From: Magnolia sinica | Lineage: Eukaryota; Streptophyta; Magnoliopsida; Magnoliales; Magnoliaceae | Length of the DNA stretch: 64,000 nucleotides | Direction: 5' to 3' | Assembly: GCF_029962835.1 (NCBI RefSeq) | Contig: NC_080582.1 | Coordinates: 22,142,032 to 22,206,031, forward strand | Made by a program: the position numbers and the translations under genes | Part shown: piece after piece, positions 33,938-46,309 of the stretch | Position numbering within the stretch: the first letter of the stretch is position 1 | How the letters are laid out: each line of letters starts with the position of its first letter | The notes under the pieces: generated by a model | What the model was told of the DNA's origin: nothing | The model's input: only the letters and a program-made list of their open reading frames with translations | Database searches by the model: none

Positions 33938-36900
33938 TGTCACGCCCCAAACCGGGAAATCGGGCTCACAAAATTCTCGATTGCTGAATCCGGTGCCGAC
34001 AGTCTCCGTAGTACCCCGTTCTTGGCTCCCAGCGCTCATACGCCAAATTTCGATCCTGGGATCTTACAAGGAGGATTTTCCAATGTACATTTGTCTCATA
34101 ATAAGCATAACCACATGTATACCCAAATCACAAAGGTAACATCATCACATATCCACTAATATAAACATTTGAATACAATGCTGAAAGAGAAATACATATG
34201 TTAAAATCAAAACTCCAAAAGACGGCTGCACGATACCAGCTCAACGTTGTTGCAATCTAACGCCACCTGCACGCATTTATTGTGCATAAGCTTATAGAAA
34301 GCTGTAACGCCGTAAAAATCGGGGGTCGAACATAGGCCCAACTCCCGAGTTCCAACATATCACTTATGCAACATAGATAATGATGATTAAATGTTGTCCG
34401 TATTAGTGCATTAAACATGAATGAGATTATACCAAAATAGTATATCATACTCCAGAGATAAGTGAGTTTTGCAAGCGGAAGACTATAATATATGTATAAG
34501 ATATATGAACTGTAGTAGGTCTTCGAAGTGTGATCATGTCACCAGGTTAAATATATACATGTATACTCCCAAAACGTACAAAATGAATATACATGTATGC
34601 TCCAAAATACAAAATAATAGTGTAAGGGCATCTAGTCAGTGTCATTGTAGCCCCGGTGATCAGGACACGACTTACATGAACCCGCCCGATAACTGCATGT
34701 AGGAGAATGCCTCCTTGTCATCCTCGAAGTCTGGCTCCGCCTCGTAGGCATCGTCACCACTTGCATCTAAGACAGTCTAGTTGGTGTGTACAACACCGTC
34801 CCAGAACGTGGGAGTGAGTGATCAACTCAGTGGAGCTATAGAGCAAAGGTTAACATGTTATCAACTCAGTCAAGTAGTAATGATAAAGCAATACAACAAG
34901 CATTCCTAAGTACTCTGGTTAATGCAAGAATGGTATGTATTAATGATGCATGCTCTCGTCTGCACTACCTCTGCGAACTTCATCTCACGATCGTGGCATG
35001 CAATCACTTCCTCAGTGCTCAACTCCAACGCCAAAGACACATGTAATGCGGTGCATGAACATGATTACCGAGTTCTTATTAGTCCTTTTCATATAGCAGG
35101 ATTGGGAAGCTAAGGTACCTCCCTTATATCAATTCCCAAACGATGATCCATTCTAGGATCGTCAGTCCTAGTAAATTTCATACGATGTTACGGTTCTAAG
35201 TCACTACAAAGGGCTCGTCACCTGATCAGTGTAGGCCTAGTTTGTACTCTAGTTGCTATGGAAAGGCTCGTCACTTTTACGCAGTCTTAGAGTATGCTCG
35301 AGATCACTACAAAGGGCTCGTCACCTGATTCGTGTAGGCCGATAACTCGAATACAGTGTCCCATACCACCGTATTCGGCTCACGAGGTGGTGTTGCTCAT
35401 TGGTCACTACAGGGAGGGTCGTCGCCCCAGCGTAGGCCGACAGCGTAACCACGGTGTCTCATACCACCATGCCCGGCTCATGAGTCTTGGCGGATTGAGG
35501 TACCAAGGTTAAACGGGGTTTCCACTTGTGAGTTTGGTACTTTAGGTTCAAGCAGTGGCGTCCATACATGGTGAACATACATCGGGTCAATCAAGTTACT
35601 TGACGAGCTCGACTAGTACGAGCATACGTCGAGCCGATCAACATGAAGTACATAAGCACTCCGTGTGGCCTAAACACTGTCGACAACCCAAGTACGACTC
35701 AGATTCATCGAACACGTCCGGTGTGGCGAAACAACCTCAGCCACTAATCCAGGACCTATTACCGATTGCCTGGACTATACCATAGTCCCAAACACACTCC
35801 AAAACAATTTATTTCACATGTGATATTTAAGAACAGCATGTGACAATCAATCCACATAGAGATCTTATTTGAACATTATAAGAAACACAGTGTACATGTT
35901 AACATACATAGGCATTTCATCACAAATCACGTAATAGTAAGATAGGTTACATAAAGGAAACCATAAGTATAGATAAGGGGGTTGAGAATCCTGTTTCAAC
36001 GCCCTTATATCATACCTTTAAACAAGCATTTACTCATTCAGACATTTTGTCAAACACTTAGACTGAACATTTCAGCATACGTGTATTAGACTAGTTATAA
36101 CATATATCCTGGCAAGCCCCCTTTACAAAGGAGTTGCCACATACACAACAAACATATATTTATGGTTAATAATCATGGTAAGCACAAATCCAAATTCCAT
36201 ATTCATTCAGACATTTTTACAAGCACTTAGACTACACACTTCAACATACGAAATGTATGTTAGCGATAACGAGTGTTAGGGCAAATCCTTTCACCAAGGA
36301 GTTGTCACACGCATAACAGCTATACATTCACGACGAATAATCATGGCAAGCACGAATCCAAATTCCATACGCATTCAAACATTTCAACAAATGCATGAAA
36401 TACGATATATTCAACATAGTTCATATATATCTGTAAAGCGAATCAGGCATCGCATTTAGCATGTGAAATGGCACCCACGGTTATAAATCATTAACCGGCA
36501 TTGAAAGCCTTGAAAACCATAACCTAAATGTTTATAGTCCGCACCTTTCACCGGTAGACCAGTATTGAACTCAATTTGTATACCAAGCCTGTCTACGGCA
36601 CAACGGCAACCTACAGTATGAAATATGTTGGCTATTTCATCACTTACACTATTTGAAACCCTAAAACAGATTAGGGTTAGGTTTTTCTTACCTAAGAACA
36701 GAGTTGGAATCGCCGGAAAAGCGATACAGGTGTGGTGGTTAAGCACATGGAGTGATGTGATTAAATCCCAGGAAGAAACTCCAGCTTTCACTCTCACTTT
36801 CTCTCTTTCCTTCTCTCTTTGCTCTTTTCTCTCTCCTAGGTTTTCCAAATTCGTATGGAATGAGAGAGAGGGTTTAAGACCCTTATATAGGCTCAAACGT

Positions 36901-38524
36901 GAGCTCAATGGCCCCAAGGCCATGGTATACTTAGGTTATAGCCAAAACCCATTTGTTTCGGTTCAACGGAGCACTTTTGAAGGCCCCTTTTCTGCATGCG
37001 GTCGGACTGAAGCTCCCAGACATTGGATCTAGGTCGAGTTAAGTTTTTGGTCCGATTGGATTTACAGATCAACCGTGGTGGACCTGTTTCAGTTCAACGG
37101 TCATTGGTATTCGATCAGGGTTGCAAGTACACTAACATGTGTTGAAAATTTTCTCTAATCCGAGGGTGTAATTGGGTCAGATTCCGACGGTCTGAATCCT
37201 TAGATTTGGCCTGCAAGTGAAGCGACTCAATTAACTTAAGTCCCAGTTCATTTCCTAAAGATATTTGTGTTTCTCACACACTTCACTCCGGGCTCAGGTT
37301 GTGCGTTTCTTGGTACTATTAGGACTTGATTTCCGAAGTAGTTGTCAAGTCCAGTAATGCGGTCATAACCGTATAATTTCATAGTATTCGGACTTTCGAC
37401 GTGCAGTACAGGTCTAATACGGAGTTTCGGTATGCTCCCGAGAGCAACCGTATTTTGAGATTGATTCTAGATTTCAGGGTAAAATAGCGCCAATGACTCT
37501 GCACATTTTGGGTCTTGCAGATCATATTTAAAGTGATTAGTGTTAAATCCGCAAGTAATCTCATTTAACACTTAGTTAATTCCCGCCTAATTTCTAAAGG
37601 ATTTGGTCCTTAGTGATTTCTGCTTGAGGTGGTACTCGGGTCTTTGTACGGATTTTCGAGACGTTACAAAAGCTTAGAGGGTGGTAAAAGTGTGTGTACA
37701 AGATAAGTGTCAAGCACACAAATACAACGCCATAATATACAATGTCGAAAATACTGGCAAGATTATGAATCATACGATATCAGAGTAAGCGAAAATATAC
37801 AGGTAAATCCATGAATACTATTAGCCGTACCAAGGCTATGCGATGCAAGACATGAATGCTAACGGCTATATCGAGGCTATACGATGCAAAAACCTAATAA
37901 GCAAATATCATATACTGAGGATGCAAAGCAATACGTAAATCCTACTAAGTCCGTCAAAGCCATATGAGTGCAGAAACGTTACAACTCAAAATACTATATG
38001 CCGTAGATATAATGCAATATGCGATACGAATTAAATGACCAAGCCGGAGTGAAGTCAGGATGATAGTATATAGTATTGCAGGCTATGAGGTCCATTACAA
38101 GGAAATTCTATCCAAACCAGTCCAGTACCTAAATTTGGATAGTTAGACACAATGTGGTAAACTCCTGATCTCAGGTTGGTAGCGCCCCAACCGGAATCCT
38201 AGCCATTGTGAAGGTACACAACAAATTAGTTGCGCACCACCAGCCTGAGTGGATAGTGAATGAATGAATGGATAAGTAAAATATTGAGTATATAACTCCT
38301 ACTTAATAAGTCCACATATCCGTACCGTACATCTCTCGGATCATTACCGGGGTCTAGTATACTCCAAATCAAATTATCGCCCCATCGCGCGCAACAAGGT
38401 GAGTGGAAGAGACCTCACTTTACGCCCTCTAATATCGGGCCCGACTCGTCGATCGCAGACCCATTCCTCGAGCTAGTAAAACTGAGCTTAGCTTTGCCCC
38501 CTCCTCACCGGCAAGGCCGCACTC
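33938..38524 (-). mobile_element. LTR-retrotransposon fossil, interrupted unit
   Basis: Begins TGTCACGCCCC, the reverse complement of the end of the unit at 26360-30480, and follows it closely for some 360 bp. It is interrupted at 34303-37668 by another LTR unit, then resumes ('aaagcttagagggtgg') to about 38524, where a CACTA-type end begins. The far terminus was not found. Non-coding; incomplete. Confidence 0.75.
34303..37668 (-). mobile_element. LTR-retrotransposon fossil nested in another, solo-LTR-like
   Basis: Begins TGTAACGCCG and ends GAGACGTTACA, with a perfect 5-bp target duplication AAAGC at 34298-34302 and 37669-37673. The uninterrupted site is seen in the related unit near 30090 ('tctaagctttctataag'). 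No coding domain and only one pair of termini, so a solo LTR of 3.4 kb is likely. On the minus strand a TATA-like CCTATATAAGG lies at about 36880-36890, followed by a purine-rich leader, which fits an LTR promoter. Confidence 0.8.
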
Positions 38525-38880
38525 CACTACACTAAAATGGAGGATTTACGACGCATTTTTGCGGCGGACAAAAATTGCTTGGTTTAACGACGTATTTAAT
38601 CCATCGCTAATGGAAAAAGTCCGTCGCCAATCTTGTCTCTCTAAAATCCGTAGTTCAAATGTCGTGGAATTTCGCGACAGACCAAAATCCGTCGCTAAAA
38701 TCTGATATACGACGGATTTGCGACGGATTTTGGTCCATCGTAAATGAGCAATCCGTTGCAAATTTTGATTTTGCAAGTTGCCAGTTGCAAATTCCCGCCC
38801 AAAATACCGGTTGGCGACGGTTTTCAGTTGCTTTTGCGACGGATCGTGGTCCGTCATAAAAGGACGTTTGCCCTAAGCAA
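38525..38880 (+). mobile_element. CACTA-type terminus with subterminal repeats
   Basis: Starts CACTACACTAAAATGG, then repeated words in both orientations around 'acgacggattttggtcc' and 'ccgtcgctaaa' (38550-38860). This layout is that of a CACTA/En-Spm terminus. No transposase, and no other end was recognised. Confidence 0.75.
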
Positions 38881-40000
38881 TTTTTTTTTTATTTTTTTTA
38901 GAATTTGGTAGAATAATATGTTTTTTGGTAGTCTAATAATTATTTTTAATAGAATTTCAGTGATTTAATTGTATATATTTATATATGAGATTATTTTTTA
39001 ACAATTGATTGAATGCAAAATTTTTATATATATATTGTTTTTATAACAAATGAGTGGAAATATTATTATTATTTTTTAAATTTAAAACTAATTTTTAAAT
39101 GATTTGTAATATCACATGAAAAAGTATATTGAGAATAAAAAATTTAACAATGTTAGAGAAAAAAATGAGATTTTGAAAAAATAAAAATCGTGATTTAATC
39201 AAAATCTATTTTGTCAGGGAAAAAAGAATATTAAATAAAGTTGATAAATTTGGAAAAAAAAAAGGCATTTGATTTTGAGGAAAAAATAGTATCCTGAAAA
39301 AAAATTAAAAATATTTTCAAAAATGTGAAAATTTTCACGATGTTGAAAAATGAAAATAGTTTGAAAAAGAAAATGAGAGTTTGTATTTTGAAAAATAAAA
39401 TAAAATTCAGAAGTTCGATAAAAATTGACAAATTCGAATAAAATGTTTTTTTTTTTTTTTAAATGGAGAAGTTAAAAAGAATTGAAAATTTTAAAATAAA
39501 ACAATATTAAAAAAATTGATACTTTTTTTAAAAACAAACATTTTGTAATGAAAAATAAAGAGTTGAAAAAATTTGTGATATTGAAAAATAATTGAAAATG
39601 TTCAAAATTTGAAATCAAAAGAAAAAGTTATTTATAAAAACACTAAGATTTTGAAAAAAAAATATATCATTTTCGAAAGAAAATTGAAAAGTTGAAAATA
39701 AAATGATGCTTTTGAAGAAAAAAATTGGCATTTTGAAATTTTTCAAAAAATAAAAAAAAATTGAATTCTTTTTTGATATTTTGAAAATAAAAATTCAAAA
39801 TATTATATATATATATATATATAAGTTATTTTATAATAAAAATGATATTTTGTTAAAAGTTTTCAAAGAAAAATTAGGAGTAAAAAAATATACATTTTGA
39901 AAAAAAATGTTATTTTTAAATGAAAATGAAAATTTATCTATGAAAAAAAAATATATTTTTTACTAAATTATTAGGCACATCCACTAATTGAACCTTTAAC
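38881..40000. other. Extremely AT-rich, 'TTGAAAA'-rich stretch
   Basis: About 1.1 kb made almost only of A and T with G in 'ttgaaaa' and 'gaaaatt' words, and long A runs. No open frame of meaning. It follows the CACTA end directly and may be its interior, or a decayed AT-rich satellite-like region. Confidence 0.6.
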
Positions 40001-40249
40001 CGTTTTTGGACAATCTAATCGTTTTAGATTGAAGAGTAAATAACTTCAGATGTTTAAATTAAATTTCACTTAAATTGTTGATCAATCTTGTATGCCCAAT
40101 ATTTTTCTCATATGTAGCTTGATCGGGGCAAGTAACTAGTCAAATTGAGGGTATTGATCAGTAAAATAGAATGCATGGACCAGACATGTAAAATGTGTCA
40201 AATATTCTGGTCAAAATTATGACCCAACTTATTGACCTCGTGACAACCT

Positions 40250-40560
40250 TAGAATTGACGTTAGTAAGTTTTGTGGGCCTCATCATGATGTGTGACATCA
40301 ACACCGTGCATTTGATGTGTCCCCTTTAAGTTTTAAGATATCTCAAAAATCATCCGTATACAAAACTTGGGTGGCCCATACCATATAAAACTATGTAAAG
40401 ACATGCTAAAAAATATAAAAGCACTTGGTGGGGCCTATATAAGTTTTGTATGCAGCTGAAACTTGGTCTGACCCCTCATCCAAGTGGGATACACATAATG
40501 AGTGGGTTGGATATGTGAATCACATTTAGGTAGGCCCAATATATGATTACGAATGTTTTA
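40250..40560. repeat. Dispersed GGGCC-family repeat
   Basis: Matches 27950-28230 block by block: 'cacttggtggggcctac', 'gcagctgaaacttggt', 'gatgtg..acatcaacacc'. Shows that the family has long internal conserved parts, not just short ends. Confidence 0.75.
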
Positions 40561-40599
40561 AGGAAACCCCTCTCCACTACCTTTAGGCGAGTTACTCAT

Positions 40600-41240
40600 T
40601 ACTCTTAAGTAAACTCTGTGAGGTCCACCATTATTTATTTATTTTATCCGCTCTGTTCATCCATGTTAACAGATAATTTGATGTTTAAAGAACAAAAAGG
40701 AAGTACATCCAAATCTCAAGTAGACCACACCATAAGAAATAGTGTGATTGAACCTCTACCATTGCAAAATTCCTGGAGGCCATAGAAGTTTTGGATCAAG
40801 CTGATGTTTGTGTTTTCACTTCATTCATATCTTTTTGATATTATGAATAGGTTGGATGGAAAATAAACATTTTTGTGGGCCAAAGGAAGATATCAACAGT
40901 GGAAGTCATTATTCCACACTGTTTGGTATAGCATGGTCCATTTAAGCTTTGGATTTACTGGAAATTTAGGATCAACCCACACCGTTCATCCATTTTTTGA
41001 GATCATTTTAGAGAATTATCTCAAAAAATAAATCATATCCGAAGATTAAATGGACCACACCACAAATAAGTTTTTAATGGTAGGCGTTCAATCCCCACCA
41101 TTTTCTATGGTGGGTCCACTTGAAGTTTGGATCTGCCTCATACTTTGGCTCATGGTTTAAAATCATCGGGTAAAATGGATGGATGGAGGGGATAAAACAA
41201 ACACATTCACGGTGGGCCCCACAGTTTACTGAGTGCGCTA
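40600..41240. mobile_element. GGGCC-family fold-back element
   Basis: The left arm has 'agtaaactctgtgaggtcc' and 'tttatccgctctgttcatcc'; the right arm has 'ggatggaggggataaaac' and 'ggtgggccccacagttta'. Non-coding interior. Confidence 0.7.
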
Positions 41241-41254
41241 AGCGTACAGACGCC

Positions 41255-41760
41255 GATTAGCTACTGACACGTTGAGTAGCGAGACTCGCTACTGAAGTTA
41301 CGTCACCAAGTTCTGTGGCCCCCACCATTATGTATGTTTTGTATCCACACCGTTCACCCATTTAAGAGAGATCATGTTAGGCAAGATCCAAAAAATGAGT
41401 CAGATCCAAAGCTCGAGTGGACCCCACCATAGAAAACAGTGGGGAGAGTGATGCCCACCGTTAAAAACTTTAAAGGACACATTTTTTTGATCAAGCTGAT
41501 ATTTGTGTTTTCCCTTTTTTCATGTATGCGTAAACACATGAACTGGTTGGATCTCAAATAAGCATTATGGTACGTCACTCTTCTCACTGTTTTCTATGGT
41601 GGGGTCCACTCCAGATTTGGATCTGACTCATTCTTTGGATCATAGTATAAAATGATATCTCCAAATGGATGAACGGTGTGGATACAACACATACATCATG
41701 GTGGGGCCCACAAAACTTGGTGACGTCCTAAGCGTACTAAGTTACTTGGTACGCAATCGG
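41255..41760. mobile_element. GGGCC-family fold-back element with clear arms
   Basis: The left arm reads 'acgtcaccaagttctgtgg', 'cccaccattatgtatg' and 'atccacaccgttcaccca'; the right arm reads 'tggatgaacggtgtggat', 'acatcatggtggggcc' and 'aaaacttggtgacgt'. The loop repeats the family word 'aatgagtcagatccaaagc'. Closely related to 20686-21140. Confidence 0.85.
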
Positions 41761-41789
41761 AGCCTGGCGCCCTAATCCGCCCCTCGTAC

Positions 41790-41826
41790 CCTCTCCTCTC
41801 TCTCTCTCTCTCTCTCTCGCCCTAAT

Positions 41827-41870
<44 letters not shown>

Positions 41871-41990
41871 CCACAGATCTACTATTGTCGAACGCCCTAC
41901 CCACGCACGCCCTCTCTCTCTCTCTCTGAAGCTCGGTTGAAGGCTAGCTCATTCACGACCGTGAGGTATCTCTCTTTCTCTCAATCTCTC
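41790..41990. repeat. (CT)n-rich stretch, possible gene leader
   Basis: Four CT runs separated by 'cgccctaatcgcccc' and short GC-rich words. The order CT-rich leader, short GC-rich exon-like piece, then 'ag|gtatctctc' near 41965 is what a plant 5' UTR with a leader intron looks like. No ATG-led frame of length follows, so the gene, if there was one, is not identified. Confidence 0.5.
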
Positions 41991-42890
41991 TCAATCTCAA
42001 TGCCGATTTAGGGATTTGGGGATTTAGCAATTTGTGGATTCCTGATTCGATGTGAACCCTCATTTAGGGATTTGGGGATTTTAAGGCTTACAGATTTGAA
42101 TGTGGACCCCGAATCGGGGATTTTCTAATATTAAAAATTAGGGATTTGGGGATTTTAGAATTTTAGGGATCTTGAGGATTTTTGGAATTGGGGATTTCAG
42201 GTGGTTTTGATAGCTGATTTGGTAGATTTGATGTTTATTTGTTCATATTTTGTTGATTTCTAGGGTTTTGATGGCCGATTTGGAGGATTTGATGGTTATT
42301 TATTCATATTATCTTGATTTTTAGGGTTTTGATGGCCAATTTGTAGGTTTTGGTGTTAACTACATTAGTTTATGAGGGTCCACATCGAATCAGGAATCCA
42401 CAAATAGAGATTTGATCTCTTACATTTCATGTTCAATCACTTGCTTGAGCGCCAGTAACATTTGATGAAATACCCTATGCCACCAAAGGTTCCCTGGCCC
42501 CATACAGAATGGGATTCATCCTATGCGTGGTAACTCCTTCACTCCATTCTTGACATTTGGTGGGTTTTAATAGGGAAAGCATGAACATACCCCTTGGGCA
42601 AATACCACAGAAGATTTTTTTATTTTTCATTTTATAGGCATCAAACTATCTGCTTGGGTTGCCTGTCATAATCAATATTCTGACGTTCAAAATCAGTTTG
42701 GAAGTTTGATGTCTGTTAGGCTGTAAATGTTTTGATTATTTTGCCTGATTCATGGATGTTTATGTTCCATCAGCAATCCAGCTTATGAAATTGTTGGCTG
42801 TTGTAAGATCAACCTTAGAAATGACAAGCTCATGAAAGGGTCCGGACAATGCCGATGATGAGAACATCTAAATCTGAACTTTTATTCATG
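41991..42890. other. Intron-like spacer with 'gggatttggggatttt' repeats
   Basis: From 42000 to 42400 the word 'agggatttggggatttt' recurs several times in drifted form, a common look for a first intron. The rest shows nothing recognised. Confidence 0.45.
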
Positions 42891-42895
42891 TGCAG

Positions 42896-42968
42896 CAATT
42901 CATTAATGAAAAATTGGGTGCTTCTGCTTGGAAGCAAATCTCCGTAACTATCAAACTGGAGAAAATAT
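42896..42968 (+). other. Possible exon, unassigned
   Basis: Open stretch after 'gtgcag' coding QFINEKLGASAWKQISVTI and then KLEKI, up to 'atat|gtaag'. Good acceptor and donor. Product not recognised. It might belong with the next candidate exon. Confidence 0.3.
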
Positions 42969-43131
42969 GTAAGTTTTGGAAATAAGCTGATAATCACATT
43001 TTATTGTAGATTAATTCAGCCCCTTGTTATCATCTTTCTTTTCCTAAGCCAAGCTACTGTTCATTTTTTGCAAAATTTTCTGAATTTCATTAACTCATCC
43101 ACATGCCGATGTTGACATTGAGTATGGAACA

Positions 43132-43225
43132 GGGGGGTGAATCAGCAGACACTCTCAGCTACTGCCAAGCAATCTATGCAGGAATCGATGGATTACCAAG
43201 ATGTTGAAATTGCAGGAATAACACC
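43132..43225 (+). other. Possible exon, unassigned
   Basis: Between 'ggaacag' and 'ccag|gtagca'. Reads NQQTLSATAKQSMQESMDYQ and DVEIAGITP in one frame; a second frame is partly open too. I do not recognise it. Confidence 0.3.
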
Positions 43226-43474
43226 AGGTAGCAGTGCTGATAATGACACTCATTGTTCAAACCTTTTTAGATTCCACCGTCCAGAAGGTCCCATAAACCA
43301 GCACAAAGGAGACCTTGATCAAAAAGTTTCAATGGTGGGCGTTCAACCCCCACTATGGGCCCTCCTTTGCCTTAGATATGCTTTAATTTTTAGCTTATAA
43401 CCTAACATGATTCAGCAAAATGGATGAACCGTGTGGTAAAACACATATATCAGGGTATTCATTATAGAGAAGAT

Positions 43475-43905
43475 CAAATCAGGTGAGAACACAGCCTCAC
43501 CCAGGACAGCGCAGCCCTTATTGTGTGCCCACCTTGATGTATGTATTCTTTATTCTAATTGTGCATCCGTATTTTTCATATTATTTTAGGGCATGATCCC
43601 AAAAATGAAGAAATACAAATCTTGGGTGGACCCAGCTCTATGAAAGAGTAGTACTGAATGCCTTACAATTTTGTGCTGTGTTTTTTTGCCATCCAATCTG
43701 TTGATAAGGTCACAGAAGCCTGGATGAAGGTACAAATATCAGCTTCATCAAAAAATTTTGTGGCTCCTTAATCGTCAATCACCACTTTTCCTACAGTATC
43801 GTCTACCTGTTAATTGGATCTACTTCATTTTTGGGATAGTGTCCTAAAATGATATGGAATAATAGAAAGAGTAGGCAGATATAAAATATATACATCAAGC
43901 TCGGC
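43475..43905. mobile_element. GGGCC-family fold-back element, 'CAGGTGAGA' subtype
   Basis: Left end 'aatcaggtgagaacac', 'agcctcacccaggacagcg' and 'cccaccttgatgtatgta'; right arm 'tatatacatcaagctcggcc'. Subtype shared with 52978-53448. Confidence 0.65.
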
Positions 43906-43913
43906 CCTACCAT

Positions 43914-44110
43914 TAGAGTTGTACACGAGTCGAGTTAGCTCGGTTAGCTTGCTCAACTTGCCTCGGCTCGAAATTGGATTCAGATCTAGTTAAGTTGGTT
44001 TTTTGAGCTTGAAAAAAATTTTGAGTTGAATTTGAGCTTGCCCGAACTCGACTCGACTTGGATCGAACCTCAACTCAAATCGAATCAGCTCGGTGACTCA
44101 ATTATTTTGA
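43914..44110. mobile_element. hAT-type short element, right end not clear
   Basis: Starts TAGAGTTGTACACGAG, as the complete copy at 628-874, and is followed by 'gagttagctcgg' and 'gctcgaa' words. The matching right terminus was not found. It directly abuts a fold-back element. Confidence 0.65.
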
Positions 44111-44225
44111 TATTGATGTTGTTCGCCAAGTGTTTAATGAAATGACTCAACAAAGTGTTGTTTTGGGTGTGTACATTCTTCGCAAGATCAGCCAGTGACA
44201 AGGAAGGAATTGATACGAAATCAAT

Positions 44226-44305
44226 CACTACAAAAAAAATTACACCGAGTGACAGTGACTACTTAAAAAAAATGTACACTGAGTGAAAAGTAGTCGTATT
44301 TGAAT
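44226..44305 (+). mobile_element. CACTA-type terminus
   Basis: CACTACAAAAAAAATTACACC followed by a repeated 'gagtgacagtgactac' and 'gagtgaaaagtagtc' motif. Only this end is visible. Confidence 0.55.
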
Positions 44306-44309
44306 GGTT

Positions 44310-44760
44310 TTCCATTCTCTTTATTGAAATTGATAGTTCATTAGAACACAAGAAAGGCCTAGAATGGTAGAGAAAATACAGCCCACAATGGAAACCACAG
44401 ACCCTTACACCCCCATCACATTAGAACACCTGCTCAATTTTTTAAAAGTCATTCCTACTATGCCTAGAGATCTCCTATAAGGACCTGGCCCAGGAAGTAA
44501 TTAGGTCCACTATCACCAATTAGAAGTCCTGTTATTTCTTTCTTTCCAAGCTGGCCACAGAATTGCTAGGAGAGTAGGTTCCAAAGTACATGTTTCAATG
44601 GTTCCTCTTGGATGTGCTAAATGCTGATCCGTTGACATGACGAACATGATGCCTTCCCAAACATGGCTTGGTAAATGGCAGTGAACATAATATGCTTGAG
44701 TCTAGCTGCTGAAATTTCAATTTGCATTGCATGGATGTAGCGTTGCATGCATAGTGGTTA
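44310..44760 (-). mobile_element. L1-type LINE 3' fragment
   Basis: On the minus strand the end of ORF2 is recognisable (LLAILWPAWKERNNRTS, the same place as ILATWWAVWKERNERCF in the LINE at 11107), preceded by degraded zf-RVT sequence and followed by a 3' UTR ending near 'ttgaaattgatag'. Heavily mutated and old. Confidence 0.65.
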
Positions 44761-44799
44761 CCTTTCGGTATTGTGTTGTTTTATATGTTACTATGAGCA

Positions 44800-46309
44800 A
44801 CTGTATTTTTTTTTTTTTTTTTGTGTTGTTGTTGTTGTTGGCTCGTTAAAATGAAAAATATCCAACGGTCCTATTTCAACGAATGAGTCTCTACAAATCA
44901 GAGGTTAGGATTGTTCAAACAGCCTGATTTTCAGATTGTGATTTAGCGACAGTGGATTCCACAGTCTAGTCGGTCTGATTTTAGTTAGTTTATGCCTGAC
45001 TTTCATACAACCCCCAAGAACACAACGTGTAATAGCAAAAAACAGCAAATCCAAAAAGACCCACATCAGAAATCTGCATGAAAAGAGGCTAAACAGCAAA
45101 TCTAAAAAGACCCACGTCAGAAATCTCTTCATTTTATTTGTTGAGGTCATTTCATATTACAGTTTGCAGTCTTCATTTGTTGAGGTCATTTCATATTCTC
45201 TTCATTTTATTCAATTTTGCATCTATTTGGTATATTGAGTATTGGGCTTTGTCGGACCTGTGATTCTGCTTCATCTCCTTTGCATGGCTTCTAGCTCTTC
45301 AAGATATTATAGGCTTATTAATAGAAAAGGGACGGAAAGGAAAAAAGGGGAAATTTAACTAACTGTCATTCAATGACTAGGCTTGTCGGTATACTTGGAG
45401 TATGGTTTTGGAGATCAAAACCTTCTTAAGTTAATGGAATTTCCCTGATCTTCTTTTATTCCATCGATCAATTCTTTGGGCCTTTTCCATCATTTTTAAA
45501 ATGGCGGTGGTTTATTCATTTCACAATTTTTAAAATTGCTTTTTTAAATGATATTTGCGGAAGCTGTTGATAGATTGCATAGGCCTGTTATAGACAGCAG
45601 TTCTATTCAGAAAATAATTACTGCCACCAAGTGAAGTCCCCAATTGTCTGTGGATTGTTCACATTCCATATCATATCTCTACCTTCTCAAAGATTTCAGG
45701 TAAGACCTGCACTCATTTGCTGTTGCTATCATTCTGCTATATCATTTTGATGTTGGTCCACATTTCATTGTATGGAATCCCCACATAGCCCCCTCTCAAA
45801 CTTTAGAAGATTTGTCATCCTTGCACAAGTTCGAATCTATACTCGTATGGGTATGATTGAAGGAAACAGAACAGAGGCCTTATATGTTATGAAATGTAAG
45901 TAATGTTTGACATATGAAACATCTTATTTTTCCAACTATGTTTCTAAATTCTTTGAATCTCTTTTGCTCTTATGCTTATCTTTCTCCTTCAGCAAATATT
46001 TTGATTCTCAGGTTTTGAGTTGATATTTTGTTTTCTGTGCTCATTAATCTAATTTATTCATCAATATGTTTTATTTATTAAAGTTAGGATAAGGCTTAGA
46101 TGATGATGATGATTATGGATATGTTTTCTTTATTGTATTTTTTTGCTACAAATCATTATTCATAAACATAATAATTAGTAGAGTTGATATGGTTTGATGT
46201 TAATTTCAAACTTTACTAGTTGACTAGTTGGCAACTCTGATCTTTGAGTTGGTGGGTGAATGAAAAATAACTTCCTGGAGTTTTTGGTTGATCTCTGATT
46301 GAATTTCAG
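44800..46309. other. Non-coding stretch with local duplications
   Basis: At 45040-45130 'agcaaatccaaaaagacccac' type words plus 'tcagaaatct' occur twice; at 45125-45200 'tgttgaggtcatttcatat' occurs twice. The rest shows nothing recognised. Confidence 0.6.

Noticed and set aside
35200-35500. Repeated 'ggctcgtcacctgat' words suggesting a CRISPR-like array
   Set aside because: Spacing is irregular, the copies diverge, and the DNA is a plant LTR unit; no CRISPR is expected in a nuclear genome.
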